Counted from the stretch's first letter, positions 16,242 to 25,265 are shown. The stretch: 64,000 bases of DNA from CAXXOK01 sp963663285 (GCA_963663285.2 CAXXNI010000002.1:62001-126000), one strand, 5' to 3'. A program made the numbers and translations. The notes: generated by a model from the letters alone, not told the origin.

Positions 16242-17092
16242 AAGTACTGGTGACAGGTGGCGACGGGCAACTTGGCTTTGAAGTCGGCAAACGGTTGGAT
16301 GCGTTGGGGATGAAATATAAAACCATCGATCTGGCGGATTGCGATTTAACAAACCGGGCTCAAACAGCAGCATATGTGCAGGCATATAAACCGGATTGCG
16401 TTGTGCACTGTGCGGCGTATACGGCGGTAGATCAAGCGGAAAGCCATCCGGATGCCTGCCGTGCCGTCAATGTGGAAGGAACCCGAAATATTGCCGCAGC
16501 CTGCGCGAATGTGGATGCGAGCCTTGTTTATATCAGCACGGATTATATTTTTACAGGAGAAGGTAACAACCCTTTTGAAACAAATACGCCTAAAGGCCCG
16601 TTGAATGTATATGGACAAACAAAGCTGATGGGTGAGCAGGCTGTGGCAGAACTGCTCGATCGCTACTTTATTGTCCGTACCAGCTGGGTATTTGGCCGGC
16701 ATGGGCAAAATTTTGTTCAAACCATGCTGCGTTTGGGACGGGAGCGAAAGCAGTTGTGCGTGGTAGATGACCAAATTGGTTCGCCAACGTATGCAGTCGA
16801 TTTGGCTGTGCTGCTGTGCAATATGCTGCAAACGGAACGCTACGGCGTTTACCACGCGACAAACGAAGGCTATTGCTCTTGGTTCACTTTTGCCCAAACC
16901 GTCATGCAGCAGGCAGGGCTGACCTGTGAAATACGGCCGGTATCCACCGCGGAATATCCTGTGGATGCGAAAAGACCGCTTAATTCACGGTTAAGCAAAC
17001 AATCCCTGATAGAAGCGGGCTTTACGCTCCTGCCGCCATGGCAGGATGCGCTGGGCCGGTACCTTGTAGAGTGTAACAGCCACAGGCAATAA
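16238..17092 (+). CDS. rfbD: dTDP-4-dehydrorhamnose reductase
   Basis: This 284-residue short-chain-type reductase (RmlD) makes dTDP-L-rhamnose in the last step. It has an N-terminal NAD(P) motif T-G-G-D-G-Q-L-G (residues 6-13), S-T-D-Y-I-F (about 103) and the catalytic Y-x-x-x-K in V-Y-G-Q-T-K near 129. The C-terminal part carries the usual R-P-L-N-S-R-L-S-K. Its ATG overlaps the upstream stop. It works with RmlC, encoded in the same operon, to supply the rhamnan assembly enzymes. Confidence 0.95.
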   Translation: MKVLVTGGDGQLGFEVGKRLDALGMKYKTIDLADCDLTNRAQTAAYVQAYKPDCVVHCAAYTAVDQAESHPDACRAVNVEGTRNIAAACANVDASLVYISTDYIFTGEGNNPFETNTPKGPLNVYGQTKLMGEQAVAELLDRYFIVRTSWVFGRHGQNFVQTMLRLGRERKQLCVVDDQIGSPTYAVDLAVLLCNMLQTERYGVYHATNEGYCSWFTFAQTVMQQAGLTCEIRPVSTAEYPVDAKRPLNSRLSKQSLIEAGFTLLPPWQDALGRYLVECNSHRQ

Positions 17093-17136
17093 TACCGCCG
17101 CTTTGGCGAACATACAGGAGAGGTTGAAGCGAAGGA

Positions 17137-18564
17137 ATGGACAGAAAGCAGATCCGTAATTTATTTGCTATTTTACTGGCAATGATCGTTGCTTTTTTCG
17201 GGTTGTTTTACTTTGGCGGCTATCGGGACGATATGCAGCAGTTTACGCAGGTTGCGCTGGCTTCGGACCAGCTGGCGACGGAAACGCTGTTTGAGGGAGC
17301 GACGGTGCGTCAGCAGTTTGCGGTTTCCGGCGAAGAACTCACAACCCTGGCGGTTCGTGTAGCCAGCGGCGATTATGCGCACTTCTCCTATGCTATATCG
17401 GCAAATGATCAGGTGCTGTTTTCGGGCACCGTAGCGCAGACAACGCAGGGCGGCTCTATCGAACTTCTGCCGGAGGCGATACCGCTCAACGGTGTTCCAA
17501 CACTGTTGTTGCAAATGATTATGCTTGATGGCAACAACACCGGCTTTTTTTATGGCAATATGATTGCGCTGGCACGCGGGATGGTGGAAATTTCCGGATT
17601 GACAGAAGCAAACAGTTTGACCATTGACGGTAAAACGCTAAACGGCAAGCTGAACCTGATGGCGAACTACAAGTCGGTAACCAACGTATCCGGTATTATC
17701 TGGATACTGCTGGCAGGTGTACTGATACTATGGGGACTGGAGTATATAAGCGTAATCAGGCAGTACCGCAAAGGGCGTATCTCTTTGCTGATGCGTGTAG
17801 CTTTGGCTATGAAGAATTATAGTTTTGTGCTGCAGCAGTTGATCAGCCGCGACTTTAAAGCAAAATACAAGCGCTCGGTGCTGGGCGTTTTGTGGAGTTT
17901 CCTTAACCCGCTGCTGACCATGGTGATTCAATATATTGTGTTTTCGACGATTTTCAAATCCAGCATTGTAAATTTCCCGGTGTACCTGCTTTCCGGTACG
18001 ATTTGCTTTTCCTTTTTTAGCGAAGCTACTTCAACGGGGTTGTTATCTATATCAGGCAATGCCAGCTTGATTACCAAGGTTTATTTACCAAAATATATCT
18101 TTCCTATATCGCGGGTGCTGTCCAGCGGTATCAACTTCTCGTTTTCCCTGATTCCGCTGCTGGCGACGATACTGCTCAGCGGATTGCCGATTACCCGCGC
18201 ATACCTGTTCCTGCCTTACATTTTCCTGTGTCTGGGGATGCTGTGCATCGGCCTGGCGATGCTGTTGGCAACCATTATGGTATTCTTCCGGGATGTGCAA
18301 TTTCTCTGGTCGGTGTTCACCACACTGCTGATGTATGCCACACCGCTGTTTTATCCAGAATCAATCATCCCGGATCAATTCAAGTTGATTTATAAAATTA
18401 ATCCGCTGTACCATGTAACGCGCCTGTTTCGAACGGTGCTGATGGATTGCGCTGCGCCTGCGCCCAGGGCGGTTGTGATTTGCGGTATCATCTGCGGCGC
18501 AGCGCTGGCGCTGGGCATGTGGGTGTTCAAAAAAAATCAGGATCGCTTTGTACTGAACCTGTAG
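17137..18564 (+). CDS. polysaccharide ABC exporter permease (Wzm/TagG type) with extra N-terminal domain
   Basis: This 475-residue protein is about 210 residues longer than usual Wzm/TagG permeases. Residues from about 225 on are a normal ABC-2 permease: amphipathic start, R-D-F-K-A-K-Y-K-R-S-V-L-G and W-S-F-L-N-P-L motifs, and six membrane segments. The extension has a membrane segment (about 8-28), a beta-rich stretch of about 155 residues (30-183) that should lie outside the membrane, and a second membrane segment (184-206). It is directly followed by its ATPase. The outer domain could bind the exported glycan or an attachment enzyme; that is inference. Confidence 0.88.
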   Translation: MDRKQIRNLFAILLAMIVAFFGLFYFGGYRDDMQQFTQVALASDQLATETLFEGATVRQQFAVSGEELTTLAVRVASGDYAHFSYAISANDQVLFSGTVAQTTQGGSIELLPEAIPLNGVPTLLLQMIMLDGNNTGFFYGNMIALARGMVEISGLTEANSLTIDGKTLNGKLNLMANYKSVTNVSGIIWILLAGVLILWGLEYISVIRQYRKGRISLLMRVALAMKNYSFVLQQLISRDFKAKYKRSVLGVLWSFLNPLLTMVIQYIVFSTIFKSSIVNFPVYLLSGTICFSFFSEATSTGLLSISGNASLITKVYLPKYIFPISRVLSSGINFSFSLIPLLATILLSGLPITRAYLFLPYIFLCLGMLCIGLAMLLATIMVFFRDVQFLWSVFTTLLMYATPLFYPESIIPDQFKLIYKINPLYHVTRLFRTVLMDCAAPAPRAVVICGIICGAALALGMWVFKKNQDRFVLNL

Positions 18565-18579
18565 TAAAGGAGAACAGCA

Positions 18580-19317
18580 ATGCAGGGTATGATAGAGGTA
18601 CGCCATGTTAGCATGGATTATGTAATGATGAAAGACCGTACCAAAAGCCTGAAAGAATTTCTAATCAATTGTTTTAAACATGGCAACCAAAAGGAAATAC
18701 TCCATGTGCTCAACGACATCAACTTTGAAGTGAACCGCGGAGAGGTGCTGGGCTTGATTGGGTGCAACGGCGCGGGAAAATCAACAACGCTGAAAATCAT
18801 CTCCGGTATTTTGAAACCAACGGCCGGAGAGGTGATTACACGCGGCAGCGTTGCGCCGATGCTGGAGTTGAGCAGTGGCATGGACATGGATTTGACCGGG
18901 CGGGAGAATATCTTTTTAAACGGCGCAATACTGGGCTTCAGCAAACGCTTCTTACAGGATAAATTTGATGAAATTGTTGCATTCTCAGAGCTGGAGGAGT
19001 TTATTGATGTGCCGATGCGTAACTATTCCTCGGGCATGGTAATGCGGCTCGCGTTTTCCGTTGCCTCAATGGTCGTGCCGGATATACTGATTGTTGATGA
19101 AATTTTATCCGTGGGAGATGAACGGTTTCAACATAAAAGCCGGAAACGTATGTTGGATTTGATGCACGGCGGTACCACTGTAATCTTCGTTTCCCACAGC
19201 ATCGAGCAGATACGCTCGATGTGCGATCGCGTTGCATGGCTGGACGGCGGAAAAATAAGAATGATCGGGGATGCTGTGGAAGTATGCGAAGCCTATGAAA
19301 ACAGCATGAACGCGTAA
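18580..19317 (+). CDS. polysaccharide ABC exporter ATPase (Wzt/TagH type)
   Basis: This 245-residue ATPase drives export with the preceding permease. Motifs are Walker A G-C-N-G-A-G-K-S-T (near residues 61-69), signature Y-S-S-G-M (about 149), Walker B I-L-I-V-D-E-I-L-S-V-G-D and the H-switch S-H-S, all typical of the Wzt/TagH/KpsT group. The protein ends after the ATPase domain, so it lacks the carbohydrate-binding C-terminal domain that some Wzt proteins use to read chain ends. The extra domain on the permease may compensate, but this is a guess. Confidence 0.94.
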   Translation: MQGMIEVRHVSMDYVMMKDRTKSLKEFLINCFKHGNQKEILHVLNDINFEVNRGEVLGLIGCNGAGKSTTLKIISGILKPTAGEVITRGSVAPMLELSSGMDMDLTGRENIFLNGAILGFSKRFLQDKFDEIVAFSELEEFIDVPMRNYSSGMVMRLAFSVASMVVPDILIVDEILSVGDERFQHKSRKRMLDLMHGGTTVIFVSHSIEQIRSMCDRVAWLDGGKIRMIGDAVEVCEAYENSMNA

Positions 19318-19411
19318 ATTATACGACAAATTCGATTCTTAACCATAACAAGTATGCTGGCAGCTGTACCCGGCAGACGGTGAATGAAAAGCGGAATATG
19401 GAAAGGGAAAA

Positions 19412-21670
19412 ATGCGTCAGAAGATCATTCGTAAAATCAGCAAAGCCATTATGGTATGGCGTAAGGAAGGCCCGATTGTGTTTGGGAAGAGAACGATCCT
19501 GCTAGCAAAAAAGCTGGTTCGTAGGGCTCTTCGATCCGTTAATAACAAAAAAATGGACAGTTTACAGCAGTCCGCTGCCGATGTGTTGTTTATCAACGGC
19601 TGCGGGCTAACGCATCCGGCTCGCTACCGGGTGGATCATCAGTGCGAGCAGTTAACGGCGGCGGGTATTCGCAACCGGCAAATTTGGTTTGAGGATCTTA
19701 CGTTGGACATGGCGGGGCATTTTCGGGTATATGTGTTCTTCCGTTGTTGCATAACGGATACGGTTGAGCAGTTTATTTTACAGGCAAAAGCTCTGCACAA
19801 AACGGTTTTATATGATATTGACGATCTGGTGATTGATACGGCCTACACCGATTTGATTCCATTTTTGGATACCATGTCGGCGCAAGAGCGCTCGCTGTAC
19901 AATGACGGGGTCAATCGTATGCAGCGCACGCTGAGAATGTGCGAGGGCGCGATTACGACGACAACGCGGCTGGCAACGGAACTGCGCAAGTATGTTCCAG
20001 ACGTTTATATCAACAGGAACACGGCATCCAATGAAATGCTGGCGTTATCCGAAGCGGCGGTGCAAAAGCGCGGCCGGGAGCAAGATAAGCAGCATGAAAA
20101 CAGAATCCGGATCGGATATTTCAGCGGAAGCATCACGCATAATGACGATATTCAAATGCTGTTGCCCGCGCTGGCATCTGTGCTGGATACCTATACGAAT
20201 GTGGATTTTTGTTTCGTAGGCGAACTGGATATACCGCCGCAGCTAAAAGCTTACGGAGACCGCATCAAGACGCTGCCGTTTGTTGACTGGCGGAAATTAC
20301 CGGCTTTGGTGGCCGGTGTGGATATTAACATTGCGCCGATGCTGGATACGATATTCAACGAAGCAAAATCCGAAAATAAATGGGTGGAAGCCGCACTGGT
20401 CAAGGTGCCTACGGTTGCCAGCAATGTTGGCGCGATGCAACAGTGCATTCGTCATGGGGTAACCGGCTTTTTATGCACGGATACGGCAGAGTGGGTAACT
20501 GTTCTTTCCCAACTGATCGAAGATGGAGCGTTGCGAACGCGGATTGCCCAAAACGCATATGCGTATGTGCATGAACACTGTACGACGCTTTCGCAGGCTT
20601 CTGTGCTGGGCGAGCATATTAGGCGCTGTATGAAACCCAATATCGCATTCGTACTGCCGTCAGCCAAGATCAGCGGGGGTGTGCAGATTGCGCTGCGGCA
20701 TATGACCCTGTTACAGGATCACGGAAATGATGTGCTGATGATCACTAACGATACGCAAACGCCTGCCTGGCTGGAAGCGTACGGTCATCGTATACCCTGC
20801 GTTGTTCCCGGCAAAGGACAATTGGAAATATCGCTGGACCGTATGGTGGCAACGCTTTGGGATACGGTTGAATTTGTCCGGTGTTATCCGTTTGTGCGTG
20901 AACGTTTTTATCTGGTACAATGCTGGGAAACGGGGTTTTATGCCTTTGGAGAGCAAACCCGGCTGCTGGCAAACGCGACCTATTGCATCCCTTACCATAT
21001 GCGCTATATCGCTATTTCACGCTGGATTCAAAGCTGGCTTCGGGACACGTATCATCAGAATGCGGCTTATGTACCTAACGGTATTGACCTTGACCGTTTT
21101 TCTGAAAAACCCCGGCAATTTGACAAGGCAAAGATTACACTGCTTGTTGAAGGCTGTTGTGAAAATGAGTATAAGAATGTGGATGAAAGCTTTCAGATTG
21201 CCAGCCAGCTGGACAAAAGCCGTTTCCATATACAGTATCTTACCGGCACAGGCTATGTAAAAAAAGGATACCGGTATGATGAGCTTTTTCAAAAGGTGCC
21301 GCATGAGCAAGTGGGCGCGGTTTATGCCGGGGCGGATATATTGCTGAAAACATCCACATTGGAAGGTTTCAGCCTGCCGCCGCTGGAAATGATGGCTACC
21401 GGTGGAGTCGTGGTAGCCGTGCAAAATGAGGGAAATGCGGAATACATGGAGCATGAAAAGAACTGCCTGCTGTATCCCCAAGGCGATCTGGAAGAAGCGG
21501 TTCGGCAAATTTACCGTATACTGGAGGACGGCGCATTGCGAGAACGTCTCATTGACAATGGTTTAAAAACCGCGCAGGGCAGGGACTGGGAACAGATAGA
21601 GCCGCAAATACTGTCTCTTTACCAATCAGCCGGAGGGCTAAGCAGCAATATTGCAGCGGAGCAATTATAA
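19412..21670 (+). CDS. large two-domain glycosyltransferase
   Basis: This 752-residue protein appears to carry two GT-B (GT4-like) glycosyltransferase modules. Module 1 (about 45-405) has a Rossmann-like Y-D-I-D-D-L motif near 134, I-R-I-G-Y-F-S-G-S near 230 and an E-A-K-S-E-N-K-W donor-site region near 315. Module 2 (about 415-745) has I-S-G-G-V near 425, V-P-N-G-I-D near 553 and L-E-G-F-S-L-P-P-L-E-M-M-A near 651, the family's E-x(7)-E donor motif. Such enzymes extend rhamnose polysaccharides in Wzm/Wzt systems. The basic N-terminus may hold it at the membrane. Confidence 0.87.
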   Translation: MRQKIIRKISKAIMVWRKEGPIVFGKRTILLAKKLVRRALRSVNNKKMDSLQQSAADVLFINGCGLTHPARYRVDHQCEQLTAAGIRNRQIWFEDLTLDMAGHFRVYVFFRCCITDTVEQFILQAKALHKTVLYDIDDLVIDTAYTDLIPFLDTMSAQERSLYNDGVNRMQRTLRMCEGAITTTTRLATELRKYVPDVYINRNTASNEMLALSEAAVQKRGREQDKQHENRIRIGYFSGSITHNDDIQMLLPALASVLDTYTNVDFCFVGELDIPPQLKAYGDRIKTLPFVDWRKLPALVAGVDINIAPMLDTIFNEAKSENKWVEAALVKVPTVASNVGAMQQCIRHGVTGFLCTDTAEWVTVLSQLIEDGALRTRIAQNAYAYVHEHCTTLSQASVLGEHIRRCMKPNIAFVLPSAKISGGVQIALRHMTLLQDHGNDVLMITNDTQTPAWLEAYGHRIPCVVPGKGQLEISLDRMVATLWDTVEFVRCYPFVRERFYLVQCWETGFYAFGEQTRLLANATYCIPYHMRYIAISRWIQSWLRDTYHQNAAYVPNGIDLDRFSEKPRQFDKAKITLLVEGCCENEYKNVDESFQIASQLDKSRFHIQYLTGTGYVKKGYRYDELFQKVPHEQVGAVYAGADILLKTSTLEGFSLPPLEMMATGGVVVAVQNEGNAEYMEHEKNCLLYPQGDLEEAVRQIYRILEDGALRERLIDNGLKTAQGRDWEQIEPQILSLYQSAGGLSSNIAAEQL

Positions 21671-21711
21671 AACGCGTCGGGATACCACGGCGGGAGAGGA
21701 ACAGAAAGTGT

Positions 21712-23532
21712 ATGAATAGACCGTGCAGACGACTGGCGCTTTTTGTGTTTTATCATCCAGAAGGTAAAGTGAACGATTATGTGCGTTATTTGCTGACGGA
21801 ACTGCAAAAGGAAATAGACGGCATCGCTATTATCTGCAATGGCGAAGTGACTGCGGAAGGGCGTGCGTATTTTAAAACGCTGACCCCGTTGGTTTTTATG
21901 CGCGAAAATGAGGGGTTTGACGCGGCTGCATGGAAAGCAGCGCTAACCGATTTGGTTGGTTGGGATACGGTTTGCCAATATGACGAAGTCGTATTCCTGA
22001 ACGACACCTGTTATGGACCTATCTATCCGTTTAGCGAAGTATTTACAGAAATGCAGCAGCGAGAAACGCTTGATTTTTGGGGGATTACCTGCCATTATCA
22101 GACCTTGGACACAACCAACTGCCATGCGGATGGGATGATGCCGGCGCATATCCAATCCTACTTTTTTACTGTGCGAAAACAAATGCTGTGTTCTCAGGCT
22201 TTCCGGGACTTTTGGACGCAATTGCCAATTCCAAAAAGCTTTATGGAAGCTGTCGGGCTGTTTGAAACCAACTTCACACAATATTTTGAGCAGCGTGGAT
22301 TTTCATGGGATACATATACTGATTTAAGGCGATATAAAAGTAGTAAACCCTATAATTTCTCAATCATTCATGAGATGCCATACACCTTGCTGAAAGATTG
22401 CCGCATACCCTTTGTGAAGCGGAAAAGTCTTGTGCAGGTGCTGCCTAATTCAAACAGCGGCCCGGAGAAGGAAGCAGCCCGAGCTTTGCAGTATATACGC
22501 GAAGAAACCAGATATGATACGGCGCTGATTTGGGAAGATTTGCTGCAGCGGTGTAATCTGGCAGACCTGCATAGCAGGCTGCACCTGAATTATGTGCTGC
22601 CTACGGACTGCGTACCCCATAAGCCGGAAAATGTTTATAGGACAGCTTTGCTATTGCATATTTTCTATATGGATCAACTTGCGTATTGCCTGCGGTTTGC
22701 CCGGAATATGCCGGATAACGCCGATATATATGTGACCACGCCCTATGGAAATGAAGATGCGGTACGGGCCGCTTTTTCCGCTATAGCTTGTGGACATTTG
22801 GAGGTGCGCGGCTGCGAAAACCGGGGGCGCGATATGGCGGCACTGTATGTGGCTTGCGCCGATGTGCTGGAAAAAGGGAACTACGATTATATTTGTGTGG
22901 CGCACGATAAAAAATCGCCGCAGGTTGACCAACTGGTAGGTATGAATTTTCGGGACATGGCTTTTGAAAATCTGCTGGCTAGTAAGGAATATGTGGAAAA
23001 TATCATCGCAACCTTTGAACACGAACCTCGTCTGGGTTGTCTGGGTTTTCCGCCGATGTTTGGCGGAGAGTACTGGCATATTTTACGTGACCTGTGGGCA
23101 CATTCTCAGAATTATCCTAATACGGTGAAGTTGCTGAAGACGTGTCAAGTAACCGTACCAGTTTCCAAAGATAAGCCGCCTGTAACGTATGGTAATTGCT
23201 TCTGGTTCAGGCCGCAAGCGCTTAGGCCGTTGTACTCCTTGCAACTGCGCTATGAGGATTTTGATATGGAACCACTGGCAACGGACGGCGCTTTTTCTCA
23301 TGCGTTGGAGAGGGCTGTTTGCTATGTGGCTCAAGGCCAAGGGTATTTTTCAGGCGTGCTATATACGAGTGAATACGCATCCGTGGCTTTATCGGCTTTC
23401 TTATACCGGTATCAACATATGGAAAAGCACATGCTCAGTGCTGTAAAGTATGCAGTAAAATACTTCGTCAAGCCGAACACCAAACGGTATGAAATCATTA
23501 CGCGGATTTGGCATTGGCTATACAGAAAGTAA
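21712..23532 (+). CDS. two-domain RgpF-like rhamnan synthesis protein
   Basis: This 606-residue protein is a long member of the rhamnan synthesis F family. The N-terminal half starts R-L-A-L-F-V-F-Y-H-P-E-G and has the E-N-E-G-F-D-A-A-A-W motif near residue 65, plus V-V-F-L-N-D-T-C-Y near 92. The C-terminal half repeats the pattern found at 15315: L-L-H-I-F-Y near 311, E-N-R-G-R-D-M-A-A near 369 and Y-D-Y-I-C-V-A-H near 390. It is the last gene of the operon. Its exact reaction is not known; sugar transfer to the rhamnan is likely. Confidence 0.85.
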   Translation: MNRPCRRLALFVFYHPEGKVNDYVRYLLTELQKEIDGIAIICNGEVTAEGRAYFKTLTPLVFMRENEGFDAAAWKAALTDLVGWDTVCQYDEVVFLNDTCYGPIYPFSEVFTEMQQRETLDFWGITCHYQTLDTTNCHADGMMPAHIQSYFFTVRKQMLCSQAFRDFWTQLPIPKSFMEAVGLFETNFTQYFEQRGFSWDTYTDLRRYKSSKPYNFSIIHEMPYTLLKDCRIPFVKRKSLVQVLPNSNSGPEKEAARALQYIREETRYDTALIWEDLLQRCNLADLHSRLHLNYVLPTDCVPHKPENVYRTALLLHIFYMDQLAYCLRFARNMPDNADIYVTTPYGNEDAVRAAFSAIACGHLEVRGCENRGRDMAALYVACADVLEKGNYDYICVAHDKKSPQVDQLVGMNFRDMAFENLLASKEYVENIIATFEHEPRLGCLGFPPMFGGEYWHILRDLWAHSQNYPNTVKLLKTCQVTVPVSKDKPPVTYGNCFWFRPQALRPLYSLQLRYEDFDMEPLATDGAFSHALERAVCYVAQGQGYFSGVLYTSEYASVALSAFLYRYQHMEKHMLSAVKYAVKYFVKPNTKRYEIITRIWHWLYRK

Positions 23533-23673
23533 ATGGAATGGAGTTTACCTTCCCCATCAACAGCAACTGGAGTTAAGCTTTGCTGTTCGCAGGGGCAAAA
23601 GTGGTGGTTAATATCTGTGGTATACACGGGTGGCGTTATCGTAAATACTATTCAATCATTTTACGGCGATTTT

Positions 23674-23703
23674 ACCAGCGGCAGCTAAAAACCGCTGGTT
23701 TTT
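23674..23703 (+). terminator. intrinsic terminator of the polysaccharide operon
   Basis: An 8-bp stem ACCAGCGG/CCGCTGGT (23674-23681 with 23692-23699) with a 10-base loop leads into five T residues. It ends the 11-kb polysaccharide operon about 140 bases after the last stop. Confidence 0.82.
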
Positions 23704-23705
23704 GA

Positions 23706-23734
23706 TTGACAAAAAATAGGCGATCTGATATATT
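23706..23734 (+). promoter_or_regulatory. promoter of the TetR-flavodoxin operon
   Basis: TTGACA (23706-23711) and TATATT (23729-23734) are 17 bases apart and directly follow the upstream terminator. Confidence 0.78.
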
Positions 23735-23745
23735 AACATTGTTAA
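23733..23745. promoter_or_regulatory. candidate TetR operator
   Basis: A perfect inverted repeat TTAAC-ATT-GTTAA overlaps the end of the -10 box of the operon promoter. A TetR-family dimer bound here would block polymerase, so autorepression by the first gene product is likely. The match is judged from position and symmetry only. Confidence 0.55.
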
Positions 23746-23785
23746 ATTTATATATATATGTTAGAGGAATGATGCACAAACGCTT

Positions 23786-24355
23786 ATGCAGGATAAAAAT
23801 GATGTGAAAACCCAAAGGATACGAGGCTTTTTTCTGGATGCGGCACGGGAGATGATTATGGCGGAAGGGGTGGAAAACCTCTCCGTACGTAAAGTGGCAC
23901 AGAAAGCCGGGTATTCATACGCAACGATATACCATTATTTTAAAGATGTGGAAGAATTGCTGGTGCAAACCAAACGCGTTATGGTGGAAGACACAGCCGG
24001 CTATATGCAGGCTGCGGTGAGCGCACCGCCTAAGAACGAAGCGGAGTTGCAGATGCTGTTTGCCACCTATGCGCGCTACCATATGGAACATCCGCAGATA
24101 TTCCGGTTTTTCTACTTCTACAGACTTCCGGATCATACAGCCGAAACCTTGGATTTCAGCGTAATATGGCAGGAGACACTTCGTTTTCTGGTGCAGAACG
24201 GAACCATAACGGAAGCAGAACTGGAAACCTGCGCTAAGACACTGGTGTACACAGTGCATGGATTGCTGGCACTGTACCTTTCCGGAAATGGATTGAATGC
24301 GGAAACCCTGTTTACCGAGCTGGAACAAGCTATCCATTATATCATCAGGGGGTAA
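23786..24355 (+). CDS. TetR/AcrR-family regulator
   Basis: This 189-residue protein has the TetR helix-turn-helix near its N-terminus (LSVRKVAQKAGYSYATIYHY, about residues 32-51) and a helical ligand-binding domain behind it. The start is uncertain: ATG at 23786 has no good ribosome site, GTG at 23804 is better spaced from AGGAT, and the AGAGGA at 23763 instead serves an overlapping 12-codon frame (23769-23807) that could act as a leader. It probably represses its own operon, which also encodes a flavodoxin and an FMN-binding membrane protein. Confidence 0.9.
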   Translation: MQDKNDVKTQRIRGFFLDAAREMIMAEGVENLSVRKVAQKAGYSYATIYHYFKDVEELLVQTKRVMVEDTAGYMQAAVSAPPKNEAELQMLFATYARYHMEHPQIFRFFYFYRLPDHTAETLDFSVIWQETLRFLVQNGTITEAELETCAKTLVYTVHGLLALYLSGNGLNAETLFTELEQAIHYIIRG

Positions 24356-24359
24356 AAGG

Positions 24360-24845
24360 ATGAAAGTTGGCGTAATCGTTTATTCTCAAACCGGCAATAC
24401 GCTTTCCGTTGCACAACGGGTTGAAGAAGCTCTTCGTGGTAACGGGCATGCGGTGGAGATTGCCCGTGTGGAAGCGGAACCAAACCCTTCCGGACAACCT
24501 TCGCAAGTAAAATTAACGTCTCTGCCGGATGTATCACCCTACGATGCGGTGGTATTCGCTTCGCCGGTGCAGGCTTTCTCGCTGGCGCAGGCGATGAAAA
24601 AATATCTGGCGCAGGTGTCGGGGCTGGCGGGCAAGCAGATGTATTGTTATGTTACCCAGCAGCTGAAAAAGCCATGGCTGGGTGGCAACCATGCGTTGCG
24701 GCAGATCAAAGCCGCATGTAAAACTGCAGGCGCGCAGGCGGAAGATGCCGGTGTGGTTCATTGGTCCAGCGATTCGCGCGAAGCGCAAATTGAAGCGGTA
24801 GCCAATAAGCTGTGTGCTCAAATGCCGGCGGAGGGACAACAATGA
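24360..24845 (+). CDS. flavodoxin-like protein
   Basis: This 161-residue cytoplasmic protein has the flavodoxin phosphate-binding loop near the N-terminus (Y-S-Q-T-G-N-T, residues 8-14), and V-V-F-A-S-P-V-Q-A near 63 lines the flavin site. It likely binds FMN non-covalently and carries electrons. ATG at 24360 follows GGGGG and lies 4 bases after the TetR stop; its own stop overlaps the next start (ATGA). Co-expression with a membrane FMN-binding protein suggests the two exchange electrons. It could alternatively be an NAD(P)H-dependent FMN reductase-like enzyme. Confidence 0.85.
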   Translation: MKVGVIVYSQTGNTLSVAQRVEEALRGNGHAVEIARVEAEPNPSGQPSQVKLTSLPDVSPYDAVVFASPVQAFSLAQAMKKYLAQVSGLAGKQMYCYVTQQLKKPWLGGNHALRQIKAACKTAGAQAEDAGVVHWSSDSREAQIEAVANKLCAQMPAEGQQ

Positions 24846-25240
24846 ATAAAAAGTGGAAGGTACTGCTGATCGTATTGGCAGTGCTTGCCGTACTGGTGAT
24901 AAGCGGCGCGATTTTCCTTGGACAGGTGCAGCAAAAGCTGGATGCGCTGGTGGAATACGATATTAAGGATGTCAATTTATCTGCAATTCCGGACGGTACC
25001 TATGCCGGTAGTTACAGCGTTTTTCCTGTTGCGGTGGAAGTGAACGTAACTGTTGCCAATCACACGATAACAGCCATTGAGCTGGTGAAACACCAAAACG
25101 GGCAAGGGCAAGCTGCGGAGTCGATCCCCGCAACGGTGGTAAACCAGCAAACGCTTTCTGTGGATGCGGTTACAGGTGCGACATACAGCAGCAAAGTAAT
25201 TCTGCTGGCCATTCAAAATGCGTTGCTCAACGCAGCCTGA
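24842..25240 (+). CDS. single-pass membrane protein with covalent FMN-binding domain
   Basis: This 132-residue protein has one N-terminal membrane segment (about 6-26) and an extracytoplasmic FMN_bind domain like those of RnfG, NqrC and PplA. The C-terminal D-A-V-T-G-A-T-Y-S-S near residue 110 matches the S/T-G-A-T-x-S/T motif to which ApbE links FMN through the second threonine. The ATG overlaps the flavodoxin stop. It would carry electrons at the outer face of the membrane. No ApbE gene is seen in the window. Confidence 0.9.
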   Translation: MNKKWKVLLIVLAVLAVLVISGAIFLGQVQQKLDALVEYDIKDVNLSAIPDGTYAGSYSVFPVAVEVNVTVANHTITAIELVKHQNGQGQAAESIPATVVNQQTLSVDAVTGATYSSKVILLAIQNALLNAA

Positions 25241-25265
25241 AAGGGATAAAAAGCACGATTTTTAG

